This document shows, in pieces, positions 1 through 7,499 of a stretch of DNA of 45,100 nt. Both the position numbers and the translations under genes were made by a program. Numbering within the stretch: the first letter of the stretch is position 1; each line of letters starts with the position of its first letter. The DNA lies in the IMG/VR virus record IMGVR_UViG_3300009150_000005, positions 1 through 45,100 of that record. One strand, written 5' to 3'. The stretch comes from a virus. The notes below the pieces were generated by a model. That model saw nothing but the letters and a program-made list of their open reading frames with translations. It was not told where the DNA came from and did not search any database.

Positions 1-32
1 ACCAGGACACTTTCATCGCCGAGCTCGCAGAG
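1..32. repeat. Terminal direct repeat, left copy (circular closure)
   Basis: Bases 1-32 are identical to 45069-45100. The gene open at the right end continues in frame through this repeat into 33-326, so this is overlap of a circular or circularly permuted assembly and not two separate sites. The unique genome is about 45,068 bp. Whether the virion DNA is circularly permuted (headful) or has fixed ends cannot be read from this short overlap. Confidence 0.93.
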
Positions 33-326
33 GTGGTTGGTATAGAGATCGACCCCCACCACCCGGACATAAAGAGGGGTTTCGAGGATAGCCCCGAGGA
101 CTTCAAAGACTCCGTGAAGGTCCTGGCCAAGAAGTTAGTAGAAGGGAAGGGCAAGGACGAAGATCAGGAGTCCCTAACAGAGGCAGCGAAAAGGGGAGCG
201 ATAGGATCTCTGGGCGGAGGCACAGGAACCGCAACCAATCCTCTCGCCGGCATGACAGACCCCGACGAGATACATGACGAATGGGTGAGACAAGGAAGAC
301 CTATGCCCAAGAGAGAGGAGGCATAG
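1..326 (+). CDS. Scaffolding protein, C-terminal part (continues from 44648)
   Basis: This is the 3' part of the gene that begins at 44648 and crosses the circular join. The reading frame through bases 2-32 is the same as at the right end (QDTFIAELAE). The GTG at 33 is an internal codon, not a start. This half is charged and then Gly/Thr-rich (GGGTGTATNPLAG) and ends with a basic tail, PMPKREEA. The whole protein is 248 residues, acidic and helical, and lies directly before the major capsid gene with 19 bases between. Size, composition and position are typical of phage capsid scaffolding proteins, which fill the procapsid and leave before or during DNA packaging. The family call is by context and not by a diagnostic motif. 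Confidence 0.8.
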   Translation, partial: QDTFIAELAEVVGIEIDPHHPDIKRGFEDSPEDFKDSVKVLAKKLVEGKGKDEDQESLTEAAKRGAIGSLGGGTGTATNPLAGMTDPDEIHDEWVRQGRPMPKREEA

Positions 327-345
327 GATAAAAGGAAGGTGAACT

Positions 346-1320
346 ATGGCCGTTGTAACACTTGCGGATTTAGCCGCACAAGAAAAGGAACCTCTGCGCA
401 AGGTCATCATGGCTGAGCTCCTGCGACAGTCAGACCTTATAGGGGTGATCCCCTTTGAGGAAGCGAAGAGCTTCGATAGCATCTTGGTCCGGTGGAAGGA
501 TCTACCCACCGTTGCTTGGCGCAACCTTAACGAGGGATATACCGCGACCAAGGGAACGACTGAGCAGGTCACGGAGACCATCTACTTGCTAGGTGGCGAT
601 ATCGAGATAGACAGCGCTCTCAAGAAGGTCAAGAACCTACTTGAGCCCGTTGAGAAGACGCAGCGGAAGATGAAGATGGCTGCAATGGCGTACGAGTACA
701 ACGACACCTTCATCAATGGCGATCTCGCCGTGGACCCCAAGCAGTTCGAGGGGATCAAGAAGAGACTCGCCGGCATGGGCGCACGCCAGACCATTCTCGC
801 TACCGCAGCGGGGGCGACTGTGGCCACCGTTCTAGCCACCGCCGTTACCGCCAATCGCTTCATTGACGATATGCACAGGCTGGTAAGCCTGGTCGAGGGC
901 GGGGCAACGCACCTCTTCATGAACAAGAAGACGAAGTGGGGCTTTGAAGCCTGCCTTCGCAGGTCTGGGCTCCTGAAGACCACGACAGACGCCTTTGAGA
1001 GAGAGTTCAACACCTTCATGGGAGCTCTGATCGTGGATGTGGGCATCCAAGCAGACCAGTCCACCGAGATCATCACGAACACCGAAGTCGCTGCCGACGC
1101 TGGCGCGGATAGCACGTCTATCTACGCCGTCAACATGGAAGTTGGCCGGGGTTGTCACGGGATCAAGATTGGCAACATCGACATCTATGATCCCCTGAAG
1201 GGTGGTGAGAAGGAAGCCGGCCCTCAGACCCTTTTGAGGGTTGACTGGATGGTGGGTCTGGCCAACTGGTCGGACTACAGCATCGCCCGTCTCTACAACT
1301 TCGGGATGGTCTACGCCTAA
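346..1320 (+). CDS. Major capsid protein (HK97-fold likely)
   Basis: This 324-residue protein directly follows the scaffolding gene and has a good Shine-Dalgarno sequence (AAGGAAGGTG). It starts MAVVTLADLAAQEKEPLRK. A conserved-looking stretch at about residues 45-90 contains LVRWKDLPTVAWRNLNEGY and a GGDIEIDSALKK segment, of the type seen in HK97-like capsid proteins of podoviruses and some siphoviruses: an N-arm, then an extended E-loop-like region and an alpha/beta P domain. The central NGDLAVDPKQFEG and ATHLFMNKKTKWG stretches also fit. Length and position between scaffold and cement genes support the assignment. The fold itself is inferred. Confidence 0.87.
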   Translation: MAVVTLADLAAQEKEPLRKVIMAELLRQSDLIGVIPFEEAKSFDSILVRWKDLPTVAWRNLNEGYTATKGTTEQVTETIYLLGGDIEIDSALKKVKNLLEPVEKTQRKMKMAAMAYEYNDTFINGDLAVDPKQFEGIKKRLAGMGARQTILATAAGATVATVLATAVTANRFIDDMHRLVSLVEGGATHLFMNKKTKWGFEACLRRSGLLKTTTDAFEREFNTFMGALIVDVGIQADQSTEIITNTEVAADAGADSTSIYAVNMEVGRGCHGIKIGNIDIYDPLKGGEKEAGPQTLLRVDWMVGLANWSDYSIARLYNFGMVYA

Positions 1321-1345
1321 GCCTAGACCAACACAGGAGGATAAC

Positions 1346-1768
1346 ATGGCTTTTGACGATGAACTGTACTTTCGTGAGGGGGCACTTTCGGGATCTATCC
1401 AGTCAACGGACCTCACAACCGACAGCATCAGGATTTACGAGACGCCTGTTGCTGGGTTGGGGATCAACGTGGTCATCCCGTCAATCGCATCTACAACCGT
1501 AGATCTTGCCGATTGCGGGCTGTACATTGAGATCTTTGAGTCGGATGACGATTCACAGTATAGGCTCATCAAGACGATGCCAGGGACCGATAGTACAGAT
1601 GGTGTGTACTACGAGCCCGGGGTGTACTGGGATCGGTTCTACACTGACAAGGACTATGTGAAGGTTGATGTGACCATCGTCTCCGTTTCCACCGGCAGCA
1701 CCACGCTGGACTTTGGCAAGGTGGACATCAGGCTCACGGATAGATTCGCCAAGTATGCGGGCTCATAA
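1346..1768 (+). CDS. Capsid cement/decoration protein (Bbp16-like)
   Basis: This 140-residue, beta-strand-rich acidic protein starts at ATG 1346 behind a strong AGGAGG site. The alternative upstream start in the same frame would lie inside the capsid gene and was rejected. The N-terminus (MAFDDELYFREGALSGS) followed by alternating beta segments and a final DIRLTDRFAKY resembles small cement proteins such as Bbp16 of Bordetella phage BPP-1, encoded just after the capsid protein. Such proteins stabilise the capsid at its local axes. A hairpin terminator follows. Assignment rests on position, size and general pattern. Confidence 0.6.
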   Translation: MAFDDELYFREGALSGSIQSTDLTTDSIRIYETPVAGLGINVVIPSIASTTVDLADCGLYIEIFESDDDSQYRLIKTMPGTDSTDGVYYEPGVYWDRFYTDKDYVKVDVTIVSVSTGSTTLDFGKVDIRLTDRFAKYAGS

Positions 1769-1772
1769 GGTT

Positions 1773-1795
1773 AGGGGGGCGTTAAGCCCCCCTTT
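1773..1795 (+). terminator. Hairpin terminator after the capsid genes
   Basis: The sequence AGGGGGGC, a 5-base loop (GTTAA) and GCCCCCCT form a perfect 8-bp stem at 1773-1793 followed by only a short T run. It lies five bases after the cement protein stop and before the cargo block. The weak T tract suggests partial termination, which would set cargo expression below capsid expression. Confidence 0.75.
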
Positions 1796-1816
1796 CCCCA
1801 CAAAGGAGCCGGTGGT

Positions 1817-2563
1817 GTGGGTATAAGCATAGCGGTCCCGTCGTTAGATCTACACGCGGTTCGCTTGGCACGCTATATGATCGCAACGAAGATGCCTTCT
1901 GGCGTGGAGGTTATCTGGAAAGAGTACAGCCACGCCCTTGCGATTGACAAGGCCCGCAATAACATCGTCCACAGCTTCTTAGATCAGGAGGTGAAAACTG
2001 ATCGGCTCTGGATGGTGGACGACGATATGATCTGGGACCCGGATAGCGTAGGCAGGCTTTACGAGAGAGATTTGGACGTAGTTGCCGCGCTGACCTGGAC
2101 TAACGCCGTCCCGCCCTGCCCTACCATTTGGCAGGATGAGCGAGAAGTTGATGGGACATACTTCTATACACCGGCTGCCTTTGAAACCCTACAATGGATG
2201 ATCGACCACGATCACAATTTCGTTAGCAATGATCCAGTAGTTTTGCCCCCCTCAGACAACGACTTGGTAAAAGTCGATGCAACGGGGGGCGCTTTTATAA
2301 TGATAAAACGAAGGGTCTTGGAGGCCATAGAGCCGCCCTGGTTTGAAGGGGATGTGAATGGCTTTGGGGAAGACTTCTATTTCTGCCGGAAGGCAAGGGC
2401 GGCAGGGTTCAAGGTGTTCGTTGACCGGTCAGTGATCGTTAGTCACCAGCCGAGATTTGTCTTGGGGCCGCTTACCTTCAGAGCGTTTATGGGAGTTACA
2501 AGAACAGCAACGGCAGAGGAAAAGGAAAAGACTTACGAGGCAGCGAGGAAGCATGAAGATTAA
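1817..2563 (+). CDS. Glycosyltransferase family 2-like protein (GT-A fold)
   Basis: This 248-residue protein uses a GTG start at 1817, eight bases after AAAGGAG. It has an acidic metal/nucleotide-sugar motif at residues 68-70 (WMVDDDMIW), matching the DxD region of GT-A enzymes. A GGAFIMIKR segment, a GEDFYFCRKAR segment (the usual place of the acceptor-activating acid) and a later SHQPR with a possible metal-binding His follow. The enzyme would transfer a sugar from a nucleotide donor to an unknown acceptor in the cytoplasm. It opens the cargo block after the terminator. Its stop overlaps the next start. Donor and acceptor cannot be told from sequence. Confidence 0.8.
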   Translation: MGISIAVPSLDLHAVRLARYMIATKMPSGVEVIWKEYSHALAIDKARNNIVHSFLDQEVKTDRLWMVDDDMIWDPDSVGRLYERDLDVVAALTWTNAVPPCPTIWQDEREVDGTYFYTPAAFETLQWMIDHDHNFVSNDPVVLPPSDNDLVKVDATGGAFIMIKRRVLEAIEPPWFEGDVNGFGEDFYFCRKARAAGFKVFVDRSVIVSHQPRFVLGPLTFRAFMGVTRTATAEEKEKTYEAARKHED

Positions 2564-3002
2564 CTTGGGCGGTGGTTACATCGACATTCCTGGCTATCTG
2601 AAACTCGACAAGCAGCCCGAGTGGGGAGGAGTGAGGGCCAACGTCATAGCAGACCTGGAGGAAGGGCTACCGTTTCCAGATCGTAGCATAGACGTCCTCA
2701 ATGCTTCCCACATCTTCGAGCATATCCGGAACTTTATACCCCTGATGAACGAGTGCTGGCGAGTCTTGAAGGATGATGGGTTCATGATGGTTACTGTTCC
2801 TGCCTTCCCGTCCGATGGGGCAATAGCTCCACCAGACCATGTTCGCTATTTCGTGCAAAAGACATTCCATTGCCTTGAAAAGGAGTTTTGCCCCCCAGAC
2901 CGAAAGGCATGGGCCGTGGAGGTGAATGTGCAATTTATCTCCCCCCTATTTGCGGAGGCAGATACAGAGGCCATCTTTGCCCTTATGAGGCCGGTGCGAT
3001 GA
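2553..3002 (+). CDS. Class I SAM-dependent methyltransferase (type 11-like)
   Basis: The likely start is ATG 2553, inside the end of the preceding gene, because the protein then begins MKINLGGGYIDIPGYLKLD, the classic N-terminus and SAM-binding loop of small phage and polysaccharide-locus methyltransferases. The PFPDRSIDVLNASHIFEHI segment and CWRVLKDDGFMMVTVP (post-motif III region) follow in order. At 149 residues it is short but has the expected core. A longer start at 2457 would add a basic, unconserved extension made of the overlapping gene. Between glycosyltransferases, a sugar or glycan O-methyltransferase is the natural guess; the substrate is unknown. Confidence 0.82.
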   Translation: MKINLGGGYIDIPGYLKLDKQPEWGGVRANVIADLEEGLPFPDRSIDVLNASHIFEHIRNFIPLMNECWRVLKDDGFMMVTVPAFPSDGAIAPPDHVRYFVQKTFHCLEKEFCPPDRKAWAVEVNVQFISPLFAEADTEAIFALMRPVR

Positions 3003-3832
3003 GGACACTGAGGACACCGCCCACGAAGGCAGTGCCCATCGTCATCGTGAGTTACAACACGCTTTTCCACACCAGGCGGTGCATAGAGAGTATCCTGGTC
3101 CATTCTCATTACCCTCTTAGCATACCATACCGCTTGATAGTGGTGGACAACGGATCAACGGATGGGACAGTGGAGTATTTAGAGAGTCTAGGAGATGCCG
3201 TTGCGTGGTTTACAGAAAAGGAGAATCTGGGCTGGGTCAAGGGAGTCAATAACGGGCTGGCTTGTGCATTGTACTCGGGACTAGACCCAGACTTCATCGT
3301 GTTCGGCAACAGCGATATAGTGATCCCTGGCGAACCCTGGTGGCTTGACAGGTACATCAAACCCTTGGAGGAGGAGGGGATAGGGGCCGTGGGGCCTACG
3401 AGTAACTTCGTGATGGGCTTGCAGAAGTATGAGTTCAACGCACAAATGCCACCGATTCACGAAGTCAAGTACCTTATCGGGTTATTCGTGGCGATGAAGG
3501 CGAAGGTTGCAAGGGAAGTCAGCCAATTAAATTTCGGCAACTTCTTAGACGAGCGCTTTGGACTGGGTGGAAATGATGACCTTGACTTGTCTATCAGGAT
3601 TCGCAACCTGGGCTACAAGCTACTGGTCAACCGGAAAGCCTTTGTGTATCACTATGGATCTAGGACTTTGCTTCAGAAAGATGTGTTTGATGGGCGGGAG
3701 GGGATTGCAAAAGAAGAAGCCCGCACTAGAGCCCTTCTGGTTGAGAAATGGGGAGAGAAGACGGTGGACGAACTCTTTATAATGCCCCCGGGCGTTCAGG
3801 GAAGGCTAGGAGGGGCAGGAGAGGGGATATGA
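2999..3832 (+). CDS. Glycosyltransferase family 2 (rhamnosyltransferase-like)
   Basis: The start at ATG 2999 overlaps the methyltransferase stop (ATGA). The 277-residue protein shows nearly all GT2 landmarks in order: IVIVSYN, LIVVDNGSTDGT, ENLGWVKGVNNG, a DxD-equivalent FGNSDIVIP, and GGNDDLDLSIRIRNLGYKL followed by YHYGSRT. This is the arrangement of inverting GT-A enzymes that build O-antigen or capsule glycans. The upstream in-frame region from 2888 lies inside the previous gene and is not needed. No membrane anchor is seen. Acceptor and donor are unknown. It is the clearest glycosyltransferase of the block. Confidence 0.92.
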   Translation: MRTLRTPPTKAVPIVIVSYNTLFHTRRCIESILVHSHYPLSIPYRLIVVDNGSTDGTVEYLESLGDAVAWFTEKENLGWVKGVNNGLACALYSGLDPDFIVFGNSDIVIPGEPWWLDRYIKPLEEEGIGAVGPTSNFVMGLQKYEFNAQMPPIHEVKYLIGLFVAMKAKVAREVSQLNFGNFLDERFGLGGNDDLDLSIRIRNLGYKLLVNRKAFVYHYGSRTLLQKDVFDGREGIAKEEARTRALLVEKWGEKTVDELFIMPPGVQGRLGGAGEGI

Positions 3833-4353
3833 GCCTATTGACCTTCGTGACTAGGAGTTGTAACCGGCCTGTCATGCTACAGAGGGGCAAGGACTCCTTG
3901 ATTGACCAGACAGACAGTGATTGGGAGCAGATTATCTTGGTGGACGATGGGGCGCGTGGGATCGAGTACGCCAATGGTATGCTCGTCGCCAATAAAGAGC
4001 AGGTCAAGGGGCAGTACGTTTACATTCTGGACGACGACCATAGGCTAATCGTGCCCGACTTCGTAGCGGGGATTCGCGCAATCGTTGAGGCATCGACTCC
4101 CGATGTCGTCATGGTCAAGGCGCGCAAGAGGGTACATGGCCTTCTTCCCCGGAAGTGGGGATCGCATCCCCAGAATGGCTCGGTAGACACGGCCAACTTT
4201 GTAGTGAGGAACGAGATATGGCAAGAGCACATTGGGGCCTTTCATCGCCCTAGCTCTGGCGACTTCTACTTCATCAACGAGATCTTTTCAGATCCAAAGT
4301 TGAAGGTCGAATGGTGGGATTACATCGTCTCAGAGGATATGCGAGATGACTAA
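3829..4353 (+). CDS. Small glycosyltransferase family 2-like protein
   Basis: This 174-residue protein starts at ATG 3829, coupled by ATGA to the preceding stop. It opens with LLTFVTRSCNRPVMLQRGKDSL and has the GT2 core: IILVDDGARG and YVYILDDDHRLIVPDF, the latter giving the DxD metal site. It is shorter than typical GT2 enzymes and lacks an obvious C-terminal acceptor-binding extension, so it is either a minimal enzyme or specialised. Its stop overlaps the next start at 4346. Function by fold is well supported; specificity is not. Confidence 0.8.
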   Translation: MSLLTFVTRSCNRPVMLQRGKDSLIDQTDSDWEQIILVDDGARGIEYANGMLVANKEQVKGQYVYILDDDHRLIVPDFVAGIRAIVEASTPDVVMVKARKRVHGLLPRKWGSHPQNGSVDTANFVVRNEIWQEHIGAFHRPSSGDFYFINEIFSDPKLKVEWWDYIVSEDMRDD

Positions 4354-5251
4354 GCTATTGGTCTTTACGACAGCCAGAATGTCATCGTCTCGATGCCCGG
4401 GCAAGGTTGCCTATGATCTGGGGGGCAAGCCCTCCTTCGTCCAGTTGCTTGAGAGAGCGCAGCAATTCATACCCGATGCTGACTACTACTTTGTTGCCAC
4501 TACCGTCGAGATCGTGGACGACCCCCTAGTGCTTTTGGCACGGGCGTATGGCTACGAGGTCTTTCGTCACTCGGCTGCGTCTACCCCGATACGCCAGTTG
4601 GCGTTGTTCGATCACCTGGGACTCAAGGATGAGGATATCTACATTCCAGTTTCCTCAGACACGCCTTTCGTAATTTGTGATCATCTGCCTTTCTGCAAGA
4701 AGGTGGTCGAGGAAACGGGGCTTGACACCCGGCCAGTGCTACGCAACGGGACTCTTGCGAAGGCGGTACACGCGAGTACTGTATGCCATGTGGGGCACTA
4801 TCGGAAGCTAGTACCGCTGGGATGGCGAACCACGTGGAAGGATGGGGCTACGGGCTTCAATGTTCATCCCTTACCCCAGGCGTTTGTCGAGTTTCCCGCG
4901 AAGTATCAGGAGCCTTGGTCCTGGAACCCCTTATTCATAGACATTCCCTTGCAGGCCCTACAGATTAAGGGGATTTACGAACTGCTCTACAAGGGCAGAC
5001 CCATCGACATCTTCGACTTGCCTGCGCTATTTGAGGAGAGGCCGTTTCTGGCCCATCTCGTCGATCCCGACGTAATCACTAACGCCGGGGGCATCATGCC
5101 TCACGGAGCGCATGGGTATGATATACAAGAGGCTCTGAACGTGACCGACTCAATAATCGTCAAGTGGGATGGGAAGGAGGGCCTATGTAATCTGGGCGCG
5201 TCGGACGAAGATCAAAGCCCCGAAGGAGGTACGCGGTGCGAAAGCTACTAA
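4346..5251 (+). CDS. Cytidylyltransferase-like sugar nucleotidyltransferase (SpsF/CMP-sugar type)
   Basis: This 301-residue protein starts at ATG 4346. Its N-terminus, VFTTARMSSSRCPGKVAYDL, matches the nucleotide-binding signature of SpsF, NeuA and KdsB-type cytidylyltransferases (usual form: xxARMGSxRLPGKV), and PVSSDTPFV fits the metal/nucleotide aspartate loop. Such enzymes activate an acidic or other sugar as a CMP-sugar for glycosyltransferases. Its presence among the glycosyltransferases suggests the phage helps supply its own activated donor. The last part overlaps the next start, and the C-terminal ~50 residues look unconserved. The sugar is unknown. Confidence 0.78.
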   Translation: MTKLLVFTTARMSSSRCPGKVAYDLGGKPSFVQLLERAQQFIPDADYYFVATTVEIVDDPLVLLARAYGYEVFRHSAASTPIRQLALFDHLGLKDEDIYIPVSSDTPFVICDHLPFCKKVVEETGLDTRPVLRNGTLAKAVHASTVCHVGHYRKLVPLGWRTTWKDGATGFNVHPLPQAFVEFPAKYQEPWSWNPLFIDIPLQALQIKGIYELLYKGRPIDIFDLPALFEERPFLAHLVDPDVITNAGGIMPHGAHGYDIQEALNVTDSIIVKWDGKEGLCNLGASDEDQSPEGGTRCESY

Positions 5252-6639
5252 CTCTGTTGTTGATTTTCTCTATGCTAGTCATGTCGTGTGCGAAGGCCAC
5301 ACCCTCCCCACCACCGCCTGAGGTGGTGGCCGCGGTTCCCGTGGAGGAGGCTGAAGAGGAGGAAGCTGCCCCCGAGCCCTTTACGCTCGTCTGGTACACC
5401 GGCTACGCAGCGGGTTGTGTAAACCAGGATTATTGTGTGCCAGAGTGTGAGGGGCCTGGATGTCTCGGGGATTGGCAGATCGAGCATTTCCACGCCGCAT
5501 ACCCACAGTACGATCACGTCACCATCGAGTACATCTACCAGACGGAAGTCGGAGGGATGCTACCACCTGATCTCGACACGCTCATTGCTGCCGGCGAGAC
5601 GCCTAGTATCATAGACGGCTATGGTGGCCGCATTGGTCGGTATGCAGAGATCGGGCTTAACTTCGATGACTACCTAGACGACGACCAGAAGGCCGCCTTT
5701 CTCAACTACGAGGGTATGTTCTTCGGTGACACGATGCCGATGATTGAGGCTTCGGGTAACTTTGCTTATTTCACCGTGAACGCTACTCTTGTTGGAAGGG
5801 CGTGCGCCCAGGAGGAATTTGAGTGCAGCGTCCCTGAGCCGTGGTCTCTTGTCGCCCATGACGAGTTTCTAGAGATTGGCAGGGCTATCAAGGCCCTAGA
5901 CGACGGCTCCTACCTCGGATTGCTCTTCGGAATGAACCCATCGAGCCAGCATCTTCAGTGGCTTTGGTTTGCCCAGGTTGGAGTACAGGCCTTCGAGGGC
6001 GGCGTCTTTACAGGGCTCAATAGCCCTGAGACTCGCGCCGTGATGAGGGAGCTGATCGACCTATACAACGATGGCCAGTTCATGCCGGGAGCGCCAGGTC
6101 TATGCGACGACGACTATCTGGTCTACTGGGGACCTGGTAAGATTGCCTTCGCTCCTTGGGGTCTGCCCCGTCACGCGGGTACGATGGTAGCACTCGTTGA
6201 GTCGGGTGAGCTTGAGGAGCCTTGGGAGATCGTGCCGATTCTTGGCATCCAGTTTGACGAGGACATTCAACCTCTCATGTCGGGCTCCCACTTCACAAGT
6301 GCCAGCATAGTCACGGCAGCGACCCCGGAAGAACACCGGAAGGCAGCCGTTGACTTTGCCCACTTCACCATGATGCTGAATTGGGTGCGGTGGGTAAATC
6401 CGGGCACACTCCCTGCGACGGTCCCTAGTCAAGAGAAACTGAGGACGGGAGATCTCGGGCCGGCCTATGAATACATTGCAGAGCATGGCCTAGCAGACGT
6501 GGGTGTTTACAACCCGCATTACAACGAGATCCGTTCTCTCTTCGCTGATCTGGTCGCCGCTATGACAGCCGGGGTGAAGGCTCCGGTGGAGGCGATGTTC
6601 ACGCTTGAGCAGATTGGTGAGGCGTTGATGGAAGAATGA
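5236..6639 (+). CDS. Sugar ABC importer solute-binding lipoprotein (CUT1-like)
   Basis: This 467-residue protein starts at GTG 5236, preceded by AAGGAGGT at 5223-5230. It has a lipoprotein signal: positive n-region, hydrophobic core and lipobox LVMSC with the lipidated Cys at 18. A Pro/Glu linker follows (to about residue 48), then an extracellular solute-binding domain of the MalE/UgpB type, seen in LDTLIAAGETPSIIDGYGG, FEGGVFTGLNSPETRAVMRELIDLYNDG and GPGKIAFAPWGLPR. Length is normal for the family. Four cysteines lie at about residues 61, 67, 71 and 76, an unusual cluster. It is followed directly by two permeases, so it would capture a sugar outside the membrane. Ligand unknown. A phage gene of this kind is very unusual. 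Confidence 0.9.
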   Translation: MRKLLTLLLIFSMLVMSCAKATPSPPPPEVVAAVPVEEAEEEEAAPEPFTLVWYTGYAAGCVNQDYCVPECEGPGCLGDWQIEHFHAAYPQYDHVTIEYIYQTEVGGMLPPDLDTLIAAGETPSIIDGYGGRIGRYAEIGLNFDDYLDDDQKAAFLNYEGMFFGDTMPMIEASGNFAYFTVNATLVGRACAQEEFECSVPEPWSLVAHDEFLEIGRAIKALDDGSYLGLLFGMNPSSQHLQWLWFAQVGVQAFEGGVFTGLNSPETRAVMRELIDLYNDGQFMPGAPGLCDDDYLVYWGPGKIAFAPWGLPRHAGTMVALVESGELEEPWEIVPILGIQFDEDIQPLMSGSHFTSASIVTAATPEEHRKAAVDFAHFTMMLNWVRWVNPGTLPATVPSQEKLRTGDLGPAYEYIAEHGLADVGVYNPHYNEIRSLFADLVAAMTAGVKAPVEAMFTLEQIGEALMEE

Positions 6640-7499
6640 GTAAACGACGAGGTTGGTGGGGGCTACTCTTTGTGGCCCCCGCCCTCCTGGCCTTATTCGT
6701 CTACTTCCTACTGCCTATAATTTACAGTGGGAACCTGAGCTTCTATAAAGTTGAGCTTACTGGGAGATCCTGGGTTGGACTTGACAATTACTTGGCGCTG
6801 GGAGAGCAAGATCAGTTATGGAATGGCATCAGGGTCTCCGCGAAGTTCCTAACCGCATATCTGTTCTTTAACATCGTCGTCGCATACCTACTAGCCATTG
6901 GGTTGAGCAAACTAAGCCCACGATTCTGCGGGGTGATGCTGACCTACTACCACATACCCTGCCTGATCTCCGCGATTTCGAGTATCGCGGTCTGGCGGTG
7001 GCTCTACAGATACCCGGGAGGAGGCCTCAATGAAATCCTTGAGGCCCTACACCTGCCGACAATCATGTTCCTGGGGAATCCAAGAATCGCCGTTTGGGCA
7101 ATTTGCTTCGTGATGATGGGTGGCATGGTGGGCAGTTCCACGGTTCTCTATGCAGCGACCATAGGCCAGGTCAACAAGGAGTTGCTTGCCGCTGCCCGGC
7201 TAGACGGAGCGAATGAGTGGCAGGTGATCTGGTACATCCTTACTCCGCTAACCCAGCCGGTGAGGATATACATTTTGATAGCGAACTTAATAGGGGCGAT
7301 GAATGTCTGGGAGCATCCATTCTTCTTCACTGGAGGTGGGCCCTTTGGCTCCACTCGGACGATGATGTTTGAGATCTACTATACTGCCTTTGTCAAACAT
7401 AGGTTTGGACTGGCTTCAGCCTTGACGATGGTGATGATGGGCATAGCTCTGGGGATCGGGGCTGTGTCAATGCGAAGGGTTAGGAGTTACCTTGGGTAA
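6636..7499 (+). CDS. Sugar ABC importer permease 1 (MalF/UgpA-like)
   Basis: This 287-residue membrane protein has about six hydrophobic segments, starting with a first helix at residues 8-30. The cytoplasmic EAA loop, which docks on the ATPase, is intact at about 182-209 (LLAAARLDGANEWQVIWY, then ILTPLTQP). It matches the binding-protein-dependent permease family in length and topology. The start overlaps the stop of the binding protein (ATGA at 6636), so the two are translationally coupled. It would pair with the next gene to form the membrane pore. No frameshift or loss of the docking loop is seen, arguing for a working protein. Confidence 0.92.
   Translation: MSKRRGWWGLLFVAPALLALFVYFLLPIIYSGNLSFYKVELTGRSWVGLDNYLALGEQDQLWNGIRVSAKFLTAYLFFNIVVAYLLAIGLSKLSPRFCGVMLTYYHIPCLISAISSIAVWRWLYRYPGGGLNEILEALHLPTIMFLGNPRIAVWAICFVMMGGMVGSSTVLYAATIGQVNKELLAAARLDGANEWQVIWYILTPLTQPVRIYILIANLIGAMNVWEHPFFFTGGGPFGSTRTMMFEIYYTAFVKHRFGLASALTMVMMGIALGIGAVSMRRVRSYLG

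Noticed and set aside
832-1428. Minus-strand frame across the capsid and cement genes
   Set aside because: It overlaps two strong + strand genes and shows no start signal.
2457-2552. Upstream extension of the methyltransferase
   Set aside because: The added 32 residues come from the overlapping glycosyltransferase; the conserved start MKINLGGG is at 2553. Similar false extensions at 2888, 3748, 8804, 11327 and 14042 were dropped for the same reason.
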